Source: Porphyridium purpureum | Taxonomy: Eukaryota > Rhodophyta > Bangiophyceae > Porphyridiales > Porphyridiaceae | Direction of reading: 5' to 3' | Length of the DNA: 64,000 nucleotides | Assembly: GCA_008690995.1 (NCBI GenBank) | Contig: VRMN01000023.1 | Span: forward strand, 27,730 to 91,729 | Part shown: positions 46,254 through 57,000 of the stretch, piece by piece | Layout of the letters: each line of letters starts with the position of its first letter | Position numbering within the stretch: the first letter of the stretch is position 1 | Position numbers and translations under genes: made by a program | The notes under the pieces: model-generated | What the model saw: the letters and a program-made list of their open reading frames with translations, nothing else | Databases searched by the model: none | Told to the model about the DNA's origin: nothing

Positions 46254-47584
46254 GCTGACACGTTCCGTAAGCTACACATGCCGTGTGCTTCTAACTGTAC
46301 TAACTTGATCGTTGTCATGGTCGGTGAAGACAGGCCGTGATTATATCGTCGCTCTCATTGCGTCGTGCATGAATAAAGAGACAAAAGTCCAGACTTGTAT
46401 CAGCGACACTAGACGAGCTCACGCAAAAGAAACAAGCCATTGCAATGATCAGCACATTGAGCTCGGTCTTGCGCGGCATCTTTCAGAGCCACGCACCGAG
46501 GAAATCTACGGGGAAGTCCTGTTTATTGCGTGGAGGTGGACCGCGCCGCGCTTCCCAGGAAGACGCGGACACCAGTCGGTGGAGTCTAGAGCTCGACTGC
46601 ACGGTTGCGCTGTCTGTCCACGTGTCGAGAAAAGCGTTCCTTCACATCATTGGGCGACTGGCTGCATGCTCGTTCGCTCGTCACTGTCCAAGGGCCAGCA
46701 GCTCGACCGTACGCGGCGGCTTTTAGCTGCGCCCGATTCTCATTGGCGCACTCACGCTTTCTGCACAGAACTTGCAGGTCTCTGCATATGCTTGCTCTGA
46801 CGATTCTGACCGTTGAACGTTGATGAAAGCATCCTGCCCAAACTGGTTGATTTCTGATTCACTGACTTGCTTTTGAGTGTGTTACTCTTTACCACCCGGC
46901 TCATAGGAATGCTTTACCAAGAGGCACAGAGAAGGGAAGGGTCTACCACTCTTGAAGCCACTCCACCGCTTCCATTCAGCTGTTTTCCGTGCCTTTAGAC
47001 AAGAGTCCAGGCCCCGCAAAGCGGGCCCATCATGAAGCAGCACCATAATTCAGCCGGCCTGGTTGTTTTTCTGCATTCACGCTCACACGAGCAAATGCAC
47101 GCTCATCCAAACCAGCACTCGGCCGGCAAAAGGATCTCACGACTTGAACAAAGGATCAAGCCATCCCGCAATATTTCCCACGCAGCTTGCAATTCGCGAA
47201 TCTCTGGCCCAACTGTCTCGCTCAATGGCATAAGCAGCCTCAGGGATGTCCGCAAGCGATTGCGCTGCCCATCATAGTCGGCCACGCGCAAGACTTGCGC
47301 GCACTTGCAGAACTGAACAGTCACATGTTGGCTTCGACGCGGCTTACGTTCAAGCACGCCGCGGTCCGATATCGCGCGCAACATGCCTCGTCTATTGATA
47401 GTGTCGCATACACTGTAGACACATTGCACAGCCGCACCGCGCGCCTGCCTGACAAGACTTCGCCGTCGAGGTGTTTCCACCTCTCCATCTTGCCTCGACA
47501 GGTCGCAACTCTGGCACCTGTCGGGTTTTCCGGAAGAGCGAAGAAGCGACTCGCGCGGCTTTTGTGCCGCGTTGTGGTGGTACG
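46254..47584. other. Intergenic region, no supported gene
   Basis: About 1.3 kb. A minus frame at about 47103-47330 has a helical-looking stretch (LRTSLRLLMPLSETVGPEI) that may be a small gene, but no start or family supports it. Confidence 0.4.
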
Positions 47585-49138
47585 ATGCGTGGCATTCGGG
47601 ATGCAGGTGGTGCGTTGCCTTCGTTTGCATTGGCACCGCCAGTTTTGGCTGCAGTGGTGGCGCTGAACTTGCTCGTCGCGGCCGCATATGACCTGCGGGA
47701 GACTGGTCGACCGGCTGGTTCTGAGATGTCGAGAGTTGTGGGCGGAGTGGACGCCCAGTGCGGCGAGTTTGACCAGTTTGTGCTGCTGCAGAGCCGTTTT
47801 GCTGTCCTCGACGGGATTTTGTGCGGTGGCACGCTCGTCAGCGCCAATTATGTGATGACGGCCGCGCATTGCTGCGACTCTCCGGCCATGGCATTTTTGG
47901 GCATCACTGCATACATTGGTGCGTGTCGGGGGAGAAGAGATCGTGATACATTGGGTATTGAGCAGATTGCTGCGTCTCGTTTTTTACGGCACCCGCAGTA
48001 CGATCCAAATACGTATGAGTACGACGTGTGCCTGGTGCGTCTCGCATCGCCAGCGTCGGTTCCCCCTTACACGAATCTGAATCGCAATCCGAGCGTGCCA
48101 CGAGACGGCGCTGACCTGACTGTTATCGGCTTTGGACGCACAAACAACTCGCTTGACTCACAGAATCAAATCGTGGAGTCACCGTACGCCGAAAACTTGC
48201 AAGTCCGGACCGGAGTGCCCGCGCTGAGCAACCTGGTATGCAACGATTCGTTCGGGCCCGGCTTTTTCTATGATGCGACGGTGCAGGGCTGCTTTCAGGT
48301 TCCCAGCGCGTGCAATGGCGATTCGGGAAGTCCCATATTTGCTGGCGAAACGATCGTTGGCTTTCCGAGCGTCAGTTACGGCGGCTGCGGGCAGAAAAAC
48401 TTTATGCCGAATCCGCTTCCGGCTATCTATGGCCGTGTCAGTTCCTTTATTGATTGGATTGACAGTATCGTAGCCGAGCCGAGCACGAGCACGAGCCCGA
48501 GTGCGACTCCGAGTGCGACTCCGAGTGCGACTCCGAGTGCGACTCCGAGTGCGACTCCGAGTGCGACACCGAGTCCAGGTCCCGGCGCGAGCCCTAGCCC
48601 GAGTCAGAGTCCGACACCCACTCAGACCTCGACACCGAGTCCGAGTCCGGCACCCACTCAGACCTCGACACCGAGTCCAAGTCCTAGTCTTAGCGCGTCG
48701 TCGACACCTGCACCCACACCAACGCCAGTGTGTATTGATGCGGACTGGATCGAGGCACGTGGCCTCGCCAAGCTGCACACCAGCGACGGCGTGGGTGAGC
48801 TGCTGTGCATTTTGGGCCTAGATCAAATACCCTGCGGGACGCCTGATCACGTCTTGCAAGATACACGCAACGGAGCGCTGCGCACGTACGCGCAGCTATG
48901 TTCCGACTCGCAGCGCACGTGTGTGTCTAGGACAGGGCGATTCAACGGTGTATTACATTCCGACGCGCGTCTCATGCCCAGCCAGGACGGACTCATGCTA
49001 ACCACAGTTGCGCACCGGGGCACCGTATGGAGTAGCATGGAGAACGCGGTGGTGATCGCGGCGCAAAAGCTGCAATCGCGCGTGATCGACCGCGCTCTGA
49101 CCTTTTTGCAGCGTCGCAACAGCCAAGGTGCCTCGTAA
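47585..49138 (+). CDS. Secreted chymotrypsin-type serine protease with Ser/Pro linker and C-terminal Cys-rich domain
   Basis: This is a 517-residue protein. A hydrophobic signal or anchor segment (VLAAVVALNLLVAAAYDL, about 20-37) precedes a pro-segment ending SR, then VVGG (51-54), the typical mature N-terminus of S1 proteases. The catalytic triad is His95 (TAAHCC), Asp147 (DVCLVRL) and Ser247 (CNGDSGSP). The base of the S1 pocket, six residues before the Ser, is Ser241, which suggests chymotrypsin/elastase-like specificity rather than trypsin-like. A linker of PSAT/TPSPSP repeats (about 300-378) joins a C-terminal domain of ~135 residues (DADWIEARGLAKLHTSDGVGELLC...) that I do not recognise. 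A secreted or cell-surface protein is inferred. The ATG at 47585 fits the signal peptide. Confidence 0.9.
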   Translation: MRGIRDAGGALPSFALAPPVLAAVVALNLLVAAAYDLRETGRPAGSEMSRVVGGVDAQCGEFDQFVLLQSRFAVLDGILCGGTLVSANYVMTAAHCCDSPAMAFLGITAYIGACRGRRDRDTLGIEQIAASRFLRHPQYDPNTYEYDVCLVRLASPASVPPYTNLNRNPSVPRDGADLTVIGFGRTNNSLDSQNQIVESPYAENLQVRTGVPALSNLVCNDSFGPGFFYDATVQGCFQVPSACNGDSGSPIFAGETIVGFPSVSYGGCGQKNFMPNPLPAIYGRVSSFIDWIDSIVAEPSTSTSPSATPSATPSATPSATPSATPSATPSPGPGASPSPSQSPTPTQTSTPSPSPAPTQTSTPSPSPSLSASSTPAPTPTPVCIDADWIEARGLAKLHTSDGVGELLCILGLDQIPCGTPDHVLQDTRNGALRTYAQLCSDSQRTCVSRTGRFNGVLHSDARLMPSQDGLMLTTVAHRGTVWSSMENAVVIAAQKLQSRVIDRALTFLQRRNSQGAS

Positions 49139-49196
49139 ACAGGCTAACCAAGACAGCACGACGTTGATTGACCAAAGGCGATGGTTCTGGCGATGA

Positions 49197-50294
49197 TCAG
49201 CCGAATTTGAAGAAGGTGCGCTTTGCAGGTTTGAGGTGGTCCAACCGCTTCAGAGGCACGTCTTGCACCGCGGCGCGCGGCAGGCCGCGCTGAAACTCGA
49301 CGATTTCCGCCGGGTCGCTTAGCGCGCGGCTGTACATGGGCAGATGGTCAACGAGGTAGTCGCGAAAAGCACCGGGCACGCCGGCTAGCGATGATCCAAG
49401 GGAGCGCGACTGGAGTGAATACACGCACTTTCCTGGCCCGTACCAGCTCGGGCACGTGCCGATGCGCGTCCATGAGCTCGAGCCAGCAGCGGAGCCCAAA
49501 TCCAAACCCCACAGCGTTGGCGTGGGCATAAACCATTCGTACCGTTCCCAGAAGCTCTTGCGGACCGAGCCGGCCGATTTTTTGAGTTTCGCGCCAGGGG
49601 CACTCCCATCCACGGGCGCCAAGTCGCCACTGGAGAATCGACTGAGGCTCAAGTGCTGCCGATCGAATGTGAAAGCGCCGAATGGTACGAGGTGACAGAG
49701 CGTGCGCACCGCCTTCTCGGCATTCAGTTCGACCCGGAGCTTGAGTAAATTGCGTGCAGAATTGCCGGCGGGTACTAGTAATACGTCTGTTCTTTGGTAA
49801 GGCACCAGCATCGGCTGTACGCTGTGTGCGCGTGAGTTTGGCGACATGCGAAACTCATGCATGTACGCTCCTGTCTCGCGATCTTTGAACAGCAGGACCT
49901 TGCGGGAGAGCAGTGTGCCCATGTACTGCTCTTCCTGTGCATCGTCATCTTGAAGCATATGAGGATCGGCAGGCTGCTTCTTGCCTGCGTCTTTCTGTAG
50001 CTGCTGCTGCTGCTGTCTTCCAGCCCTTTGCGTACGACTCCACGCCGGCTGCTCAGCATCGTACCTCAGCGACACAAACTCGAGCCCTTCCAGTTCTGCC
50101 ACGACCGCGCCCGTGCCGAGATTCACCACCTCTCCGCGGGAATACCAAGCGCGCGTTTGCCCGCGCCCACCGACACGCTGTCGCACAAACGCGCGCGCAG
50201 ATTCCGCGCTCCAGCCGGCCGGTCGCTCACGACGCTCCTCACACTGGGCGGTCTGCGCGTGCGCCACCACGTTCTTGCCAAGCGACGGAAACAT
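49197..50294 (-). CDS. DUF1838-like protein
   Basis: This is a 365-residue soluble protein. RAWYSRGEVVNLGTGAVVAELEGLE and LLSRKVLLFKDRETGAYMHEF resemble the repeated pattern of DUF1838 proteins (W..G.vy....g..l...eG; sRe.l.Y.Dp.Tge.l). A Gln/Lys/Asp-rich insert lies between. The second half has WERYEWFMPTPTLWGLDLGS and CPSWYGPGKCVYSLQSR. DUF1838 proteins occur in cyanobacteria and plastid-bearing eukaryotes; their role is unknown. The ATG at 50294 is the first in frame. It converges with the protease gene (58 bp) and diverges from the fibrillin gene (198 bp). Confidence 0.5.
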   Translation of the reverse strand: MFPSLGKNVVAHAQTAQCEERRERPAGWSAESARAFVRQRVGGRGQTRAWYSRGEVVNLGTGAVVAELEGLEFVSLRYDAEQPAWSRTQRAGRQQQQQLQKDAGKKQPADPHMLQDDDAQEEQYMGTLLSRKVLLFKDRETGAYMHEFRMSPNSRAHSVQPMLVPYQRTDVLLVPAGNSARNLLKLRVELNAEKAVRTLCHLVPFGAFTFDRQHLSLSRFSSGDLAPVDGSAPGAKLKKSAGSVRKSFWERYEWFMPTPTLWGLDLGSAAGSSSWTRIGTCPSWYGPGKCVYSLQSRSLGSSLAGVPGAFRDYLVDHLPMYSRALSDPAEIVEFQRGLPRAAVQDVPLKRLDHLKPAKRTFFKFG

Positions 50295-50492
50295 CCCGAT
50301 TCTTACCCGTTGCCTCGCAGATTTATGTGCTGCGGCTCGCAACCCGCACCCGCGCACAGTCCACCACCACAACCACCGCAACAACAACCGCCGCCGCCGC
50401 CAATGCCTCAACCATAAGCCCTGCTTGTTCGTCGTCTCGCGCGCGCCAGCCTAAAGCGGGCAAAGCCGGGACGGAATCTCTGGTCGTAAGGC

Positions 50493-51368
50493 ATGGCGTT
50501 TGCGGCTCGCGCCGACGCACTGTGGCTGGCGAAGTCGCCACGTCAAAGCCCGGCAGTGGTCTCGCATGAGCACGCTCGCCGCACAAGCATGCGCGCCGCA
50601 GCGGCTTTGGCGCGACGTTCATGGTGTCGTCGCTCTGCACGTCAAGCCGCACGTGAGAGTTGTGGGGTTGTGGTACGAGCGCAGCATGGATTCGGCGGAG
50701 CGGAAACTGCACAGCGGTATGACAATGAGGCTCAAGAGCTGAAAGAGCAACTGTTGGAGTTGGTTCAGCCCGCGCAGAATGCGCGCGGGCGTCTGACGCC
50801 CACGCAAGTGCGCGACCAGGTACTTGAATTGGTGCAGTTACTCGAGGCGTGCGCTCAGAAACACCAGACAAAGCGCGTGACCAGTGCGCAGCTGCCAGGT
50901 ACGTGGAAGTTGCTCTACACTACCCGGCCGGGCACCGCGTCGCCCATTCAGCGCTTTGTTGTTGGACAGAGCGAGTTTGTCTCCAATGTCTTTCAGGATC
51001 TTTCGATTGACTTGGAGTCCGGCACTGGACGCTTCAATAATGTGGCTGATTTCAAGCAGCGCGCGGGCGGCAAGCTGTACGTGCAGGCGCTGATCGAGCG
51101 AATAGATTCAGAGCTGAATCGGTTGCACATCCGCTTCGACCTCGCGTATTTCGAATTTACCTCGGGCTTGGTCATGTCTCTCCTGCGGCGTGAGGAGCCA
51201 CTTCGAGTTCCATATCCGGTGCCTTTTAAGCTACTTGGGAAAAAGGCATGTGGGTGGCTAGACGTAACATTTGTAGACGCCGACCTGCGCATCTCGCGTG
51301 GCAACAAGGGCTCCATGTTCATTCTCGTGCGTGAGCGCGACGCGGAGCGGGCGTCTGAAACCAACTAG
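50493..51368 (+). CDS. Plastid-lipid-associated protein / fibrillin
   Basis: This is a 291-residue protein. The first ~60 residues are Ala/Arg/Ser-rich with no net acid, fitting a plastid transit peptide. The PAP/fibrillin domain begins ELLELVQPAQNARG, then the signature LPGTWKLLYTTRPGTASPIQR, followed by FVSNVFQDLSIDLESGTGRFNNVADF and a C-terminal YFEFTSGLVMSL...WLDVTFVDADLRISRGNKGSMFILVR. Fibrillins have a lipocalin-like barrel and attach to thylakoids and plastoglobules. It converges with pirin (43 bp between stops). Confidence 0.9.
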   Translation: MAFAARADALWLAKSPRQSPAVVSHEHARRTSMRAAAALARRSWCRRSARQAARESCGVVVRAQHGFGGAETAQRYDNEAQELKEQLLELVQPAQNARGRLTPTQVRDQVLELVQLLEACAQKHQTKRVTSAQLPGTWKLLYTTRPGTASPIQRFVVGQSEFVSNVFQDLSIDLESGTGRFNNVADFKQRAGGKLYVQALIERIDSELNRLHIRFDLAYFEFTSGLVMSLLRREEPLRVPYPVPFKLLGKKACGWLDVTFVDADLRISRGNKGSMFILVRERDAERASETN

Positions 51369-51411
51369 ACAGAAACCAGACAGAAGGAGATATAAAAATA
51401 ACAGGAACGGC

Positions 51412-52440
51412 TCACTCTGGTCGCTCCTCGCGACCGTCGCCATAATGAGCAAATCGCGGACTTTCGCGCGGCAGCACGGGATCGTCCTGCTCGAATGGCC
51501 ACTTGCCAAAGTGGCCGCGATGGTAAGCTTGGATAGCTTGCTGCATCTCAGGCCTCGAGCTCGTGACAAAGGGGCCCTGCTGCACAACAGGTTCGTCGAT
51601 AGGCCTGCCCTGTAGCATGAGCAGCTCAGCTGGCGTGGTGCCAGTGTTGTGCAGCGGGCACGGCAGGCTTGCGTCGACATGCATATTGGCGTGGCGCTTC
51701 ACTGCATACTCGCCGACGTTGATCTCGTCGCCCTTGAAGAAGATAACGCTGCGGTTTACTCCGGTGGGCGCCGCCGGGATTTCCCAGCGCGCACCGGCGT
51801 CCATTGAAATGACCCAGATTGCCACGCAGTTTTCCGGGTCGCGCGCATAATTGTCTTGCGGCGGCTTCTGGGGCGCCGGCCAGCCTTCGAGCTGCCCGGC
51901 TACCGTCTCGACCTGCACGACGCGCCCATGCGAGTCCTTTATGCGTGCCTTGACTGCCTGCTCGCGCCACTGCATGGTGTAATTTGGGGCGCAGCCCTTT
52001 GATGCGCGCGGAAGGTTGAGCCATATTTGGAAAAGGTCGAGCGTGTTCTTTCCTTCCTCAGCGTGGAGCAGCGGGAGCATTTCCGAATGGGACACGCCGC
52101 GGCCTGCGTCCATCCACTGGGTATCACCGTCGGCAAAGCGCCCGTACGAGCCGAGCGAGTCATGATGGTCTACGGTTCCGCGGCGGACGAGCGTAATTGT
52201 GCTGAATCCACAATGCGGATGCTGAGGAAAACCCGGCACCAACCTTCCGTGGTACATATTCCAGTCGGAGTTGCCAAAGTCCATTCCGAGATTACGCCCG
52301 TGCAGCAGCGCCGGCTGGACGCCCATGCCATCCTGCGCGCGGCTCGGCGGGTAATTATCCAGATGATACACCGCGAACAGAAACGGACTCTGCGTCTGGA
52401 ACGGCCCGCGCGGCACCGGCAACACCTTTTGAATCAACAT
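51412..52440 (-). CDS. Pirin-like cupin protein
   Basis: This is a 342-residue bicupin. The N-terminal cupin has the metal-binding set HPHCGFSTITLV (two His) and AGRGVSHSEML (His and Glu), as in human pirin, and NMYHGRLVPGFPQHPH. The C-terminal cupin has INVGEYAVKRHANMHVDASL and ...LLMLQGRPIDEPVVQQGPFV, also typical. Pirins are iron-binding proteins of nucleus or cytosol; some have quercetinase activity. The upstream leader is a long CT/GA tract (52447-52575). Confidence 0.92.
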   Translation of the reverse strand: MLIQKVLPVPRGPFQTQSPFLFAVYHLDNYPPSRAQDGMGVQPALLHGRNLGMDFGNSDWNMYHGRLVPGFPQHPHCGFSTITLVRRGTVDHHDSLGSYGRFADGDTQWMDAGRGVSHSEMLPLLHAEEGKNTLDLFQIWLNLPRASKGCAPNYTMQWREQAVKARIKDSHGRVVQVETVAGQLEGWPAPQKPPQDNYARDPENCVAIWVISMDAGARWEIPAAPTGVNRSVIFFKGDEINVGEYAVKRHANMHVDASLPCPLHNTGTTPAELLMLQGRPIDEPVVQQGPFVTSSRPEMQQAIQAYHRGHFGKWPFEQDDPVLPRESPRFAHYGDGREERPE

Positions 52441-53043
52441 CCTTACTCCTTTCTCTGTGTGTCTCTCTCTGTGTCTCTATGTCTCTGTGTCTCTGTGTGT
52501 CTCTGTGTGCCTCTGTGTATCTCTCTCTGTCTCTGTGTGTGTGTGTGTGGCTCTCTCTCTCTCTCTCTTCTCTCTCTCCTTCTCTTCCTTTTCTCCCCAC
52601 AACAGCGTTTCTCCAATTTCTCTCTCGCCTCAAACCGGTTTGGCGGCGCACGCTCTTAACCGTCCACCGCACAACCGGTTCACGAGATAACAAACACATG
52701 CAGCATTCCCATCACTGTACATCACGTACAGCGCGGCGGCACAATCTCAACTGAACACGCGCCCCTCAAAAGAAAGCGACAGAGGTACAGCTCAACGCCA
52801 CGCGCGCCAGGTGAGGAGCGAGCACGACTCCATCTAAACTGACGCGATTTTATAGGATCCAAAAGTAGAATTAAAAAAGAATTTAAAAATACAGTATAAA
52901 TATTCGTGAAAGTAAGATTAAAAAAGAAGACGGGCGCACGCGCTGGCTGCACGAAGGAGAAGAGAGAGAGGGAGAGAGAAGGACAAGGGGGAAGAGGAAG
53001 AGAGGGGTGTGTGTGTGTGGCGGAAGAAGAGTTGATTGACAGG
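52441..53043. promoter_or_regulatory. Bidirectional promoter region between pirin and clathrin light chain
   Basis: About 600 bp. On the pirin side there is a CT-rich tract (52447-52575). In the middle CTGTAC (52715) faces GTACAG (52726). An AT-rich stretch with TATAAATA lies at about 52893-52901. On the clathrin side there is a purine tract (52952-53008) ending close to the ATG. The promoter role is inferred from the layout. Confidence 0.5.
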
Positions 53044-53796
53044 ATGGACGGAGACGCAAATGGGTCGGCCGATATGGCCGGATATGATGACGACGATTTC
53101 TTCAAGAGCTACCCGGCGCCTGCCTCGGATGGCGCGGCGGGCGGCGGCGGAGACGGCGACGATCCGTTCAACGCGTTCTTTGGCGACGGCCCGTCTGCCC
53201 AGGGAGAGGCCATGCCCATGCCCGCGCCCGCGGAAGGCGCGGACGCAGCGCCGGGCGTGATGCATATGCCGCCGCCAGAGGTTGAGAAGAGCGAGAAGCC
53301 GGAGGAGCCGGAGACCATGATGCCAGACGCGTATGGTGCGGGCGGCGCGGAGCCCATGTTGGGTGCGTACCCGGGCATGGACGCGCCGCTGCAGATGGAG
53401 CGCGACGAAGATCAGGATAGCGACGACCTGCCGCCCAGCCGCCCCGAGACGCCGCGTGCGATCCGCGAGTGGCGCGTAGACTTTAGCAAGCGGCTCGAGG
53501 CGAAGAAGGCGCAGGAGGACGAGATGCGCGCGAAGAATCTTGCCGACTCAAAGGCCACCATTGAAGGAATGTATGCGCGCTGGCAAGAACGGTGCAACGC
53601 GAACAAGCAGCTGAACACCGAGGAGGAAAACCGATTCATCGCCGAGCGCGATGCACTCCAGGCCCAGTTTAGCGCGCCTGGCGAGAAACCCAACTGGAAC
53701 ATGATTCCGCAGCTCGCAAACCTTTCCGGGGAGTTCAAGAAGGGACAGCGCGATACAAGCCGAATGCGATCTGTGATTCTCAAACTCAAGACCTGA
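53044..53796 (+). CDS. Clathrin light chain
   Basis: This is a 250-residue protein. An acidic, Pro/Gly/Ala-rich N-terminal half (DDDDFFKSYPAPASDG...) is followed by the heavy-chain-binding helix: EWRVDFSKRLEAKKAQEDEM...ADSKATIEGMYARWQERC. It ends NWNMIPQLANLSGEFKKGQR, then DTSRMRSVILKLK, the family's signature C-terminus. It regulates assembly of clathrin coats in endocytosis and Golgi traffic. The ATG at 53044 follows the GA tract, and the in-frame upstream extension is only that tract read as Lys/Glu/Arg. Confidence 0.92.
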   Translation: MDGDANGSADMAGYDDDDFFKSYPAPASDGAAGGGGDGDDPFNAFFGDGPSAQGEAMPMPAPAEGADAAPGVMHMPPPEVEKSEKPEEPETMMPDAYGAGGAEPMLGAYPGMDAPLQMERDEDQDSDDLPPSRPETPRAIREWRVDFSKRLEAKKAQEDEMRAKNLADSKATIEGMYARWQERCNANKQLNTEEENRFIAERDALQAQFSAPGEKPNWNMIPQLANLSGEFKKGQRDTSRMRSVILKLKT

Positions 53797-54011
53797 TCAC
53801 GTGTTGGGGGATGGGTGCATGTGCGCTTCGGACATGGCATGGTGGAGGTCAGATCTCTGAGCGATCTTTTTTCAATCGCGACCATGTAGCTTGGGTCCAC
53901 GGCGCAAATGGGATCTGGACGCAGGTGCCGCGTCAGTGGTAGCATCACGATTAAGAGCAAAGACCGGCACCAACCAAGAATTTACGGGTCTCAATCCCCT
54001 TTAAATAAACG

Positions 54012-57000
54012 TTACAATCTGAACTCGCCAGGCAACGAGATGCGCAAGACGCGCACGAGGCTGTCGCTACCGGCAACACCCAAGCGAAGCACGCCAACGT
54101 CTTCGTTCGCTCCGGGCGCTGCAGACGGCGGCTGGAACTGGACACGATGGATGCGGCTGCACGACGAGAATGGCGATGGAAGGTGCAGCGGATCGTGCAC
54201 TTGCACGGGTCCGTCAAGGCTTCCGCCCAAGCTCACGTAGACTAAAGCAAGGCCGCCTTCCTCAGTACCTACAGCTACGAGATGGCCCTGCCCACTTTTA
54301 TGCACAAGCGCAGCAGACACCGACGACACGCCCGACGCAAAGCCGAGCTCGTGCAGTTGCTCGAGCTTTTCATCGCCGTTCGCATGGTTGGGACACCAAA
54401 GGCGCCACAGCTTGAGCTTTTTGTCGCGCGAGCCAGTCACAAAATACATGACTTGTGCGTCGCTTGGACTGTCAGTCGAAAGCCATGCCGCGCACTCGAT
54501 GGAGCGTCGATGCGCCTCTTTCACCTGGCACGCCAGCGTGTAGAGCAGCGGGCCGCGATCTCGTCGAAAAACACACAGTGTGCGATCACGGCCCACTGAG
54601 AGCAGGTACTGGTCCGCGGGACTGGGGCTGAACGTCAGCTGGTTGATTGTCGAAGCATGACCAGCCAGCCGCTGCGCGTCGACCCACTGCTGCGCCTGGA
54701 CTTGCGATGAAAGTGGCGAGGGTGTCCACAGAATAATGCTGGCCTGTTTGGCGTCGGTCGACTTGCAAGATGACGCGACAACTGAACCGCTTTGAGAGCT
54801 GGTGATGGCAGCGAGCTCATTTCCGTGTCCATACATCTTGGTAATTTCAGCCCAAAGCCGGTTCTGCAGCAGGTCTTCCGGAAGCGGCCGCCATCCGTGA
54901 TGACCTGCAAGAGTCTGGGTGTGATGCTCAGTTGCACCGGTCGCCATGATCGCGACATCCTCATGTGCTCCGTCCAAGCCAGCAACATCATCGTGCTCTT
55001 CTTCGGGCATGATCCCAGGCTCTAATTTTGAAATTCCTGTTGTTGTTGCTGCAGCAGCTGCTGCTGCAGCAACAGCCTGCGCGGCAGTCGCTGACGCCTT
55101 GCCACTCACAATAGTGTTAGCCTTGTTCGACAAGCCGAGTTCAGGAAGCGTCGCTACAGAAAGCTCAGCCATGTTGACCGGCGGCTCGTTGCCTTCCGCG
55201 AATGCAGCAAATGAGCTTGGCGCGCAAAACGCGCGAAGGATCTTTTCCTCGGCACCGGTAACGAGCACCACATTTCCGGGGGCGACAAGTCCGTCATTGC
55301 AAGGTACAAGTGCGCCAGCATACACTGGGTGCCCGTGCACCTGAGGACGAAACATCTCTGCGAACTGGCTTCTGTTCATTCCATACATCCGCGAGGTCTT
55401 GTCTTCTCCAACGCTGACGAAAAAGTCTCGCCCAAGCGGGTCCCATATCAAGTCATTCACGGCTCCCAAGTGGCCACCGGCTGCACAAGGAGGGAGCGCG
55501 GCGCGCGCATTAGCGCTCAAGCTCGTTCTGTCGTGGTCTTGCACGATTTCCCATGTGTGTACTGACCCTGTGAACGAATGTGCGATCACTTCGAGCACCA
55601 ATGTGTCACTGCGCTGCACAGCTGCAAATTCGCAGCCATAGAATCCAAGCGCATACGTTCCAATACCACCGAGCAAGCCGAATCGCGCAGCCAGCTCCCA
55701 GTCCAACGCGTCTATTTGCTCGTCTGACGCCGGGCTCTCTCCTGCAAAAACAGAAGCATGCGTTGTTGCGCACCATACCGCGACGGACGAATCGATCGAG
55801 CAGGATGCAAGCAAGTGCCGCTGCGGCATCCTTTCGACAACGCAGTCGCGAGATCTTGAGGAGCTCCATTTTACGCATGTTACTTTGTCCGAATGCTCGC
55901 CCAGTCTTTTGAGACACGCCACCTCGTATAACCTTCGGCTATGACTCAAGCACCGAAATCGCGATTTCGCTGTGCCCAGGAGCGTCGATAAGTATGAGTC
56001 TTCTTCATCCTCTGCATCTTCTGCGTCACTTTGTGCTCGCGGATTTCGTTCTTTTGTCTCTGCGATGCTCCAGATGCGAATGGAACCGTCATTCGAACCG
56101 GACGCCAGAAGAAGTGCAGATTCAGTTGATTCCGAGCGAGCGGATCGCTTGACGAAGAGATTTTCATCAAATGCAACTGATCGAATCCAGTCGCTATGCC
56201 CAGAGAGCGACGCCACAACATGGCCGTGCATAACGAGGTGCGGTGCTGAAGCTTCAGCGTTACCGGCACGGGGCCAAGCCAGCAACGCCACATAAACGTT
56301 CTTATCAGAACCGCCCAGCGCGACCACCAGCGAGCTTTCATCATTTAGCTCGTGACCAGGCAATTGCGCCATGGCGACGCTTTCTGGAAGCCATGCCCGA
56401 TCCATCTCTTCGATGTGGACGCGATAGTCTGTCACAGTACTGCTGCACAGACCCGATTGCTCATCACTTTCCATATCGAGTGCCAATAGACGGAACTTTC
56501 CATCACCGAATGCCGCAAGTACCAGCACTATGTATCGCGTTTGGCCCTCTGTTCTCGCAACCTCTTCGGCGCAGACAGTTGCAATACACATCATCGCCTC
56601 GCGCGTGCCGGCGGCCTGATTCTTGATCGAGTCGATGCCATCATCCTGACAAAACGAATACGAAAGACATGGCGCCCAAAGATATCCTTCCAGCTTGCCA
56701 TCAGGCTGCTCCCTCGCATGATTCGCATGCTCAATCCGCCTGCGCTGCGACACAAAGACACTTCTGTCTGCCTTTGCCGACACACAGAGCACAACGTTTG
56801 CGCGCTCGAGTTGAACAACATGCACGTTTGTTACGTGCGCAGAAGATCCATCTGCAGAAGCGAGAACTTGGACCCAGTCCGGACCATGCAGCTCATCACG
56901 CTCGCGGATGGCCAGCACGTGCGCGCCGGCGCCATACAGCAGCTCGCCGTCCTCGCTGTATGCAAGGCACCCGCTCACACGATTGCACCCGCCCGATGCA

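Noticed and set aside
45500-46318. A 272-codon minus ORF opposite the small charged protein
   Set aside because: It is Ser/Cys-rich, lacks a domain and runs through the promoter and 3' parts of the plus gene, so it is probably a shadow.
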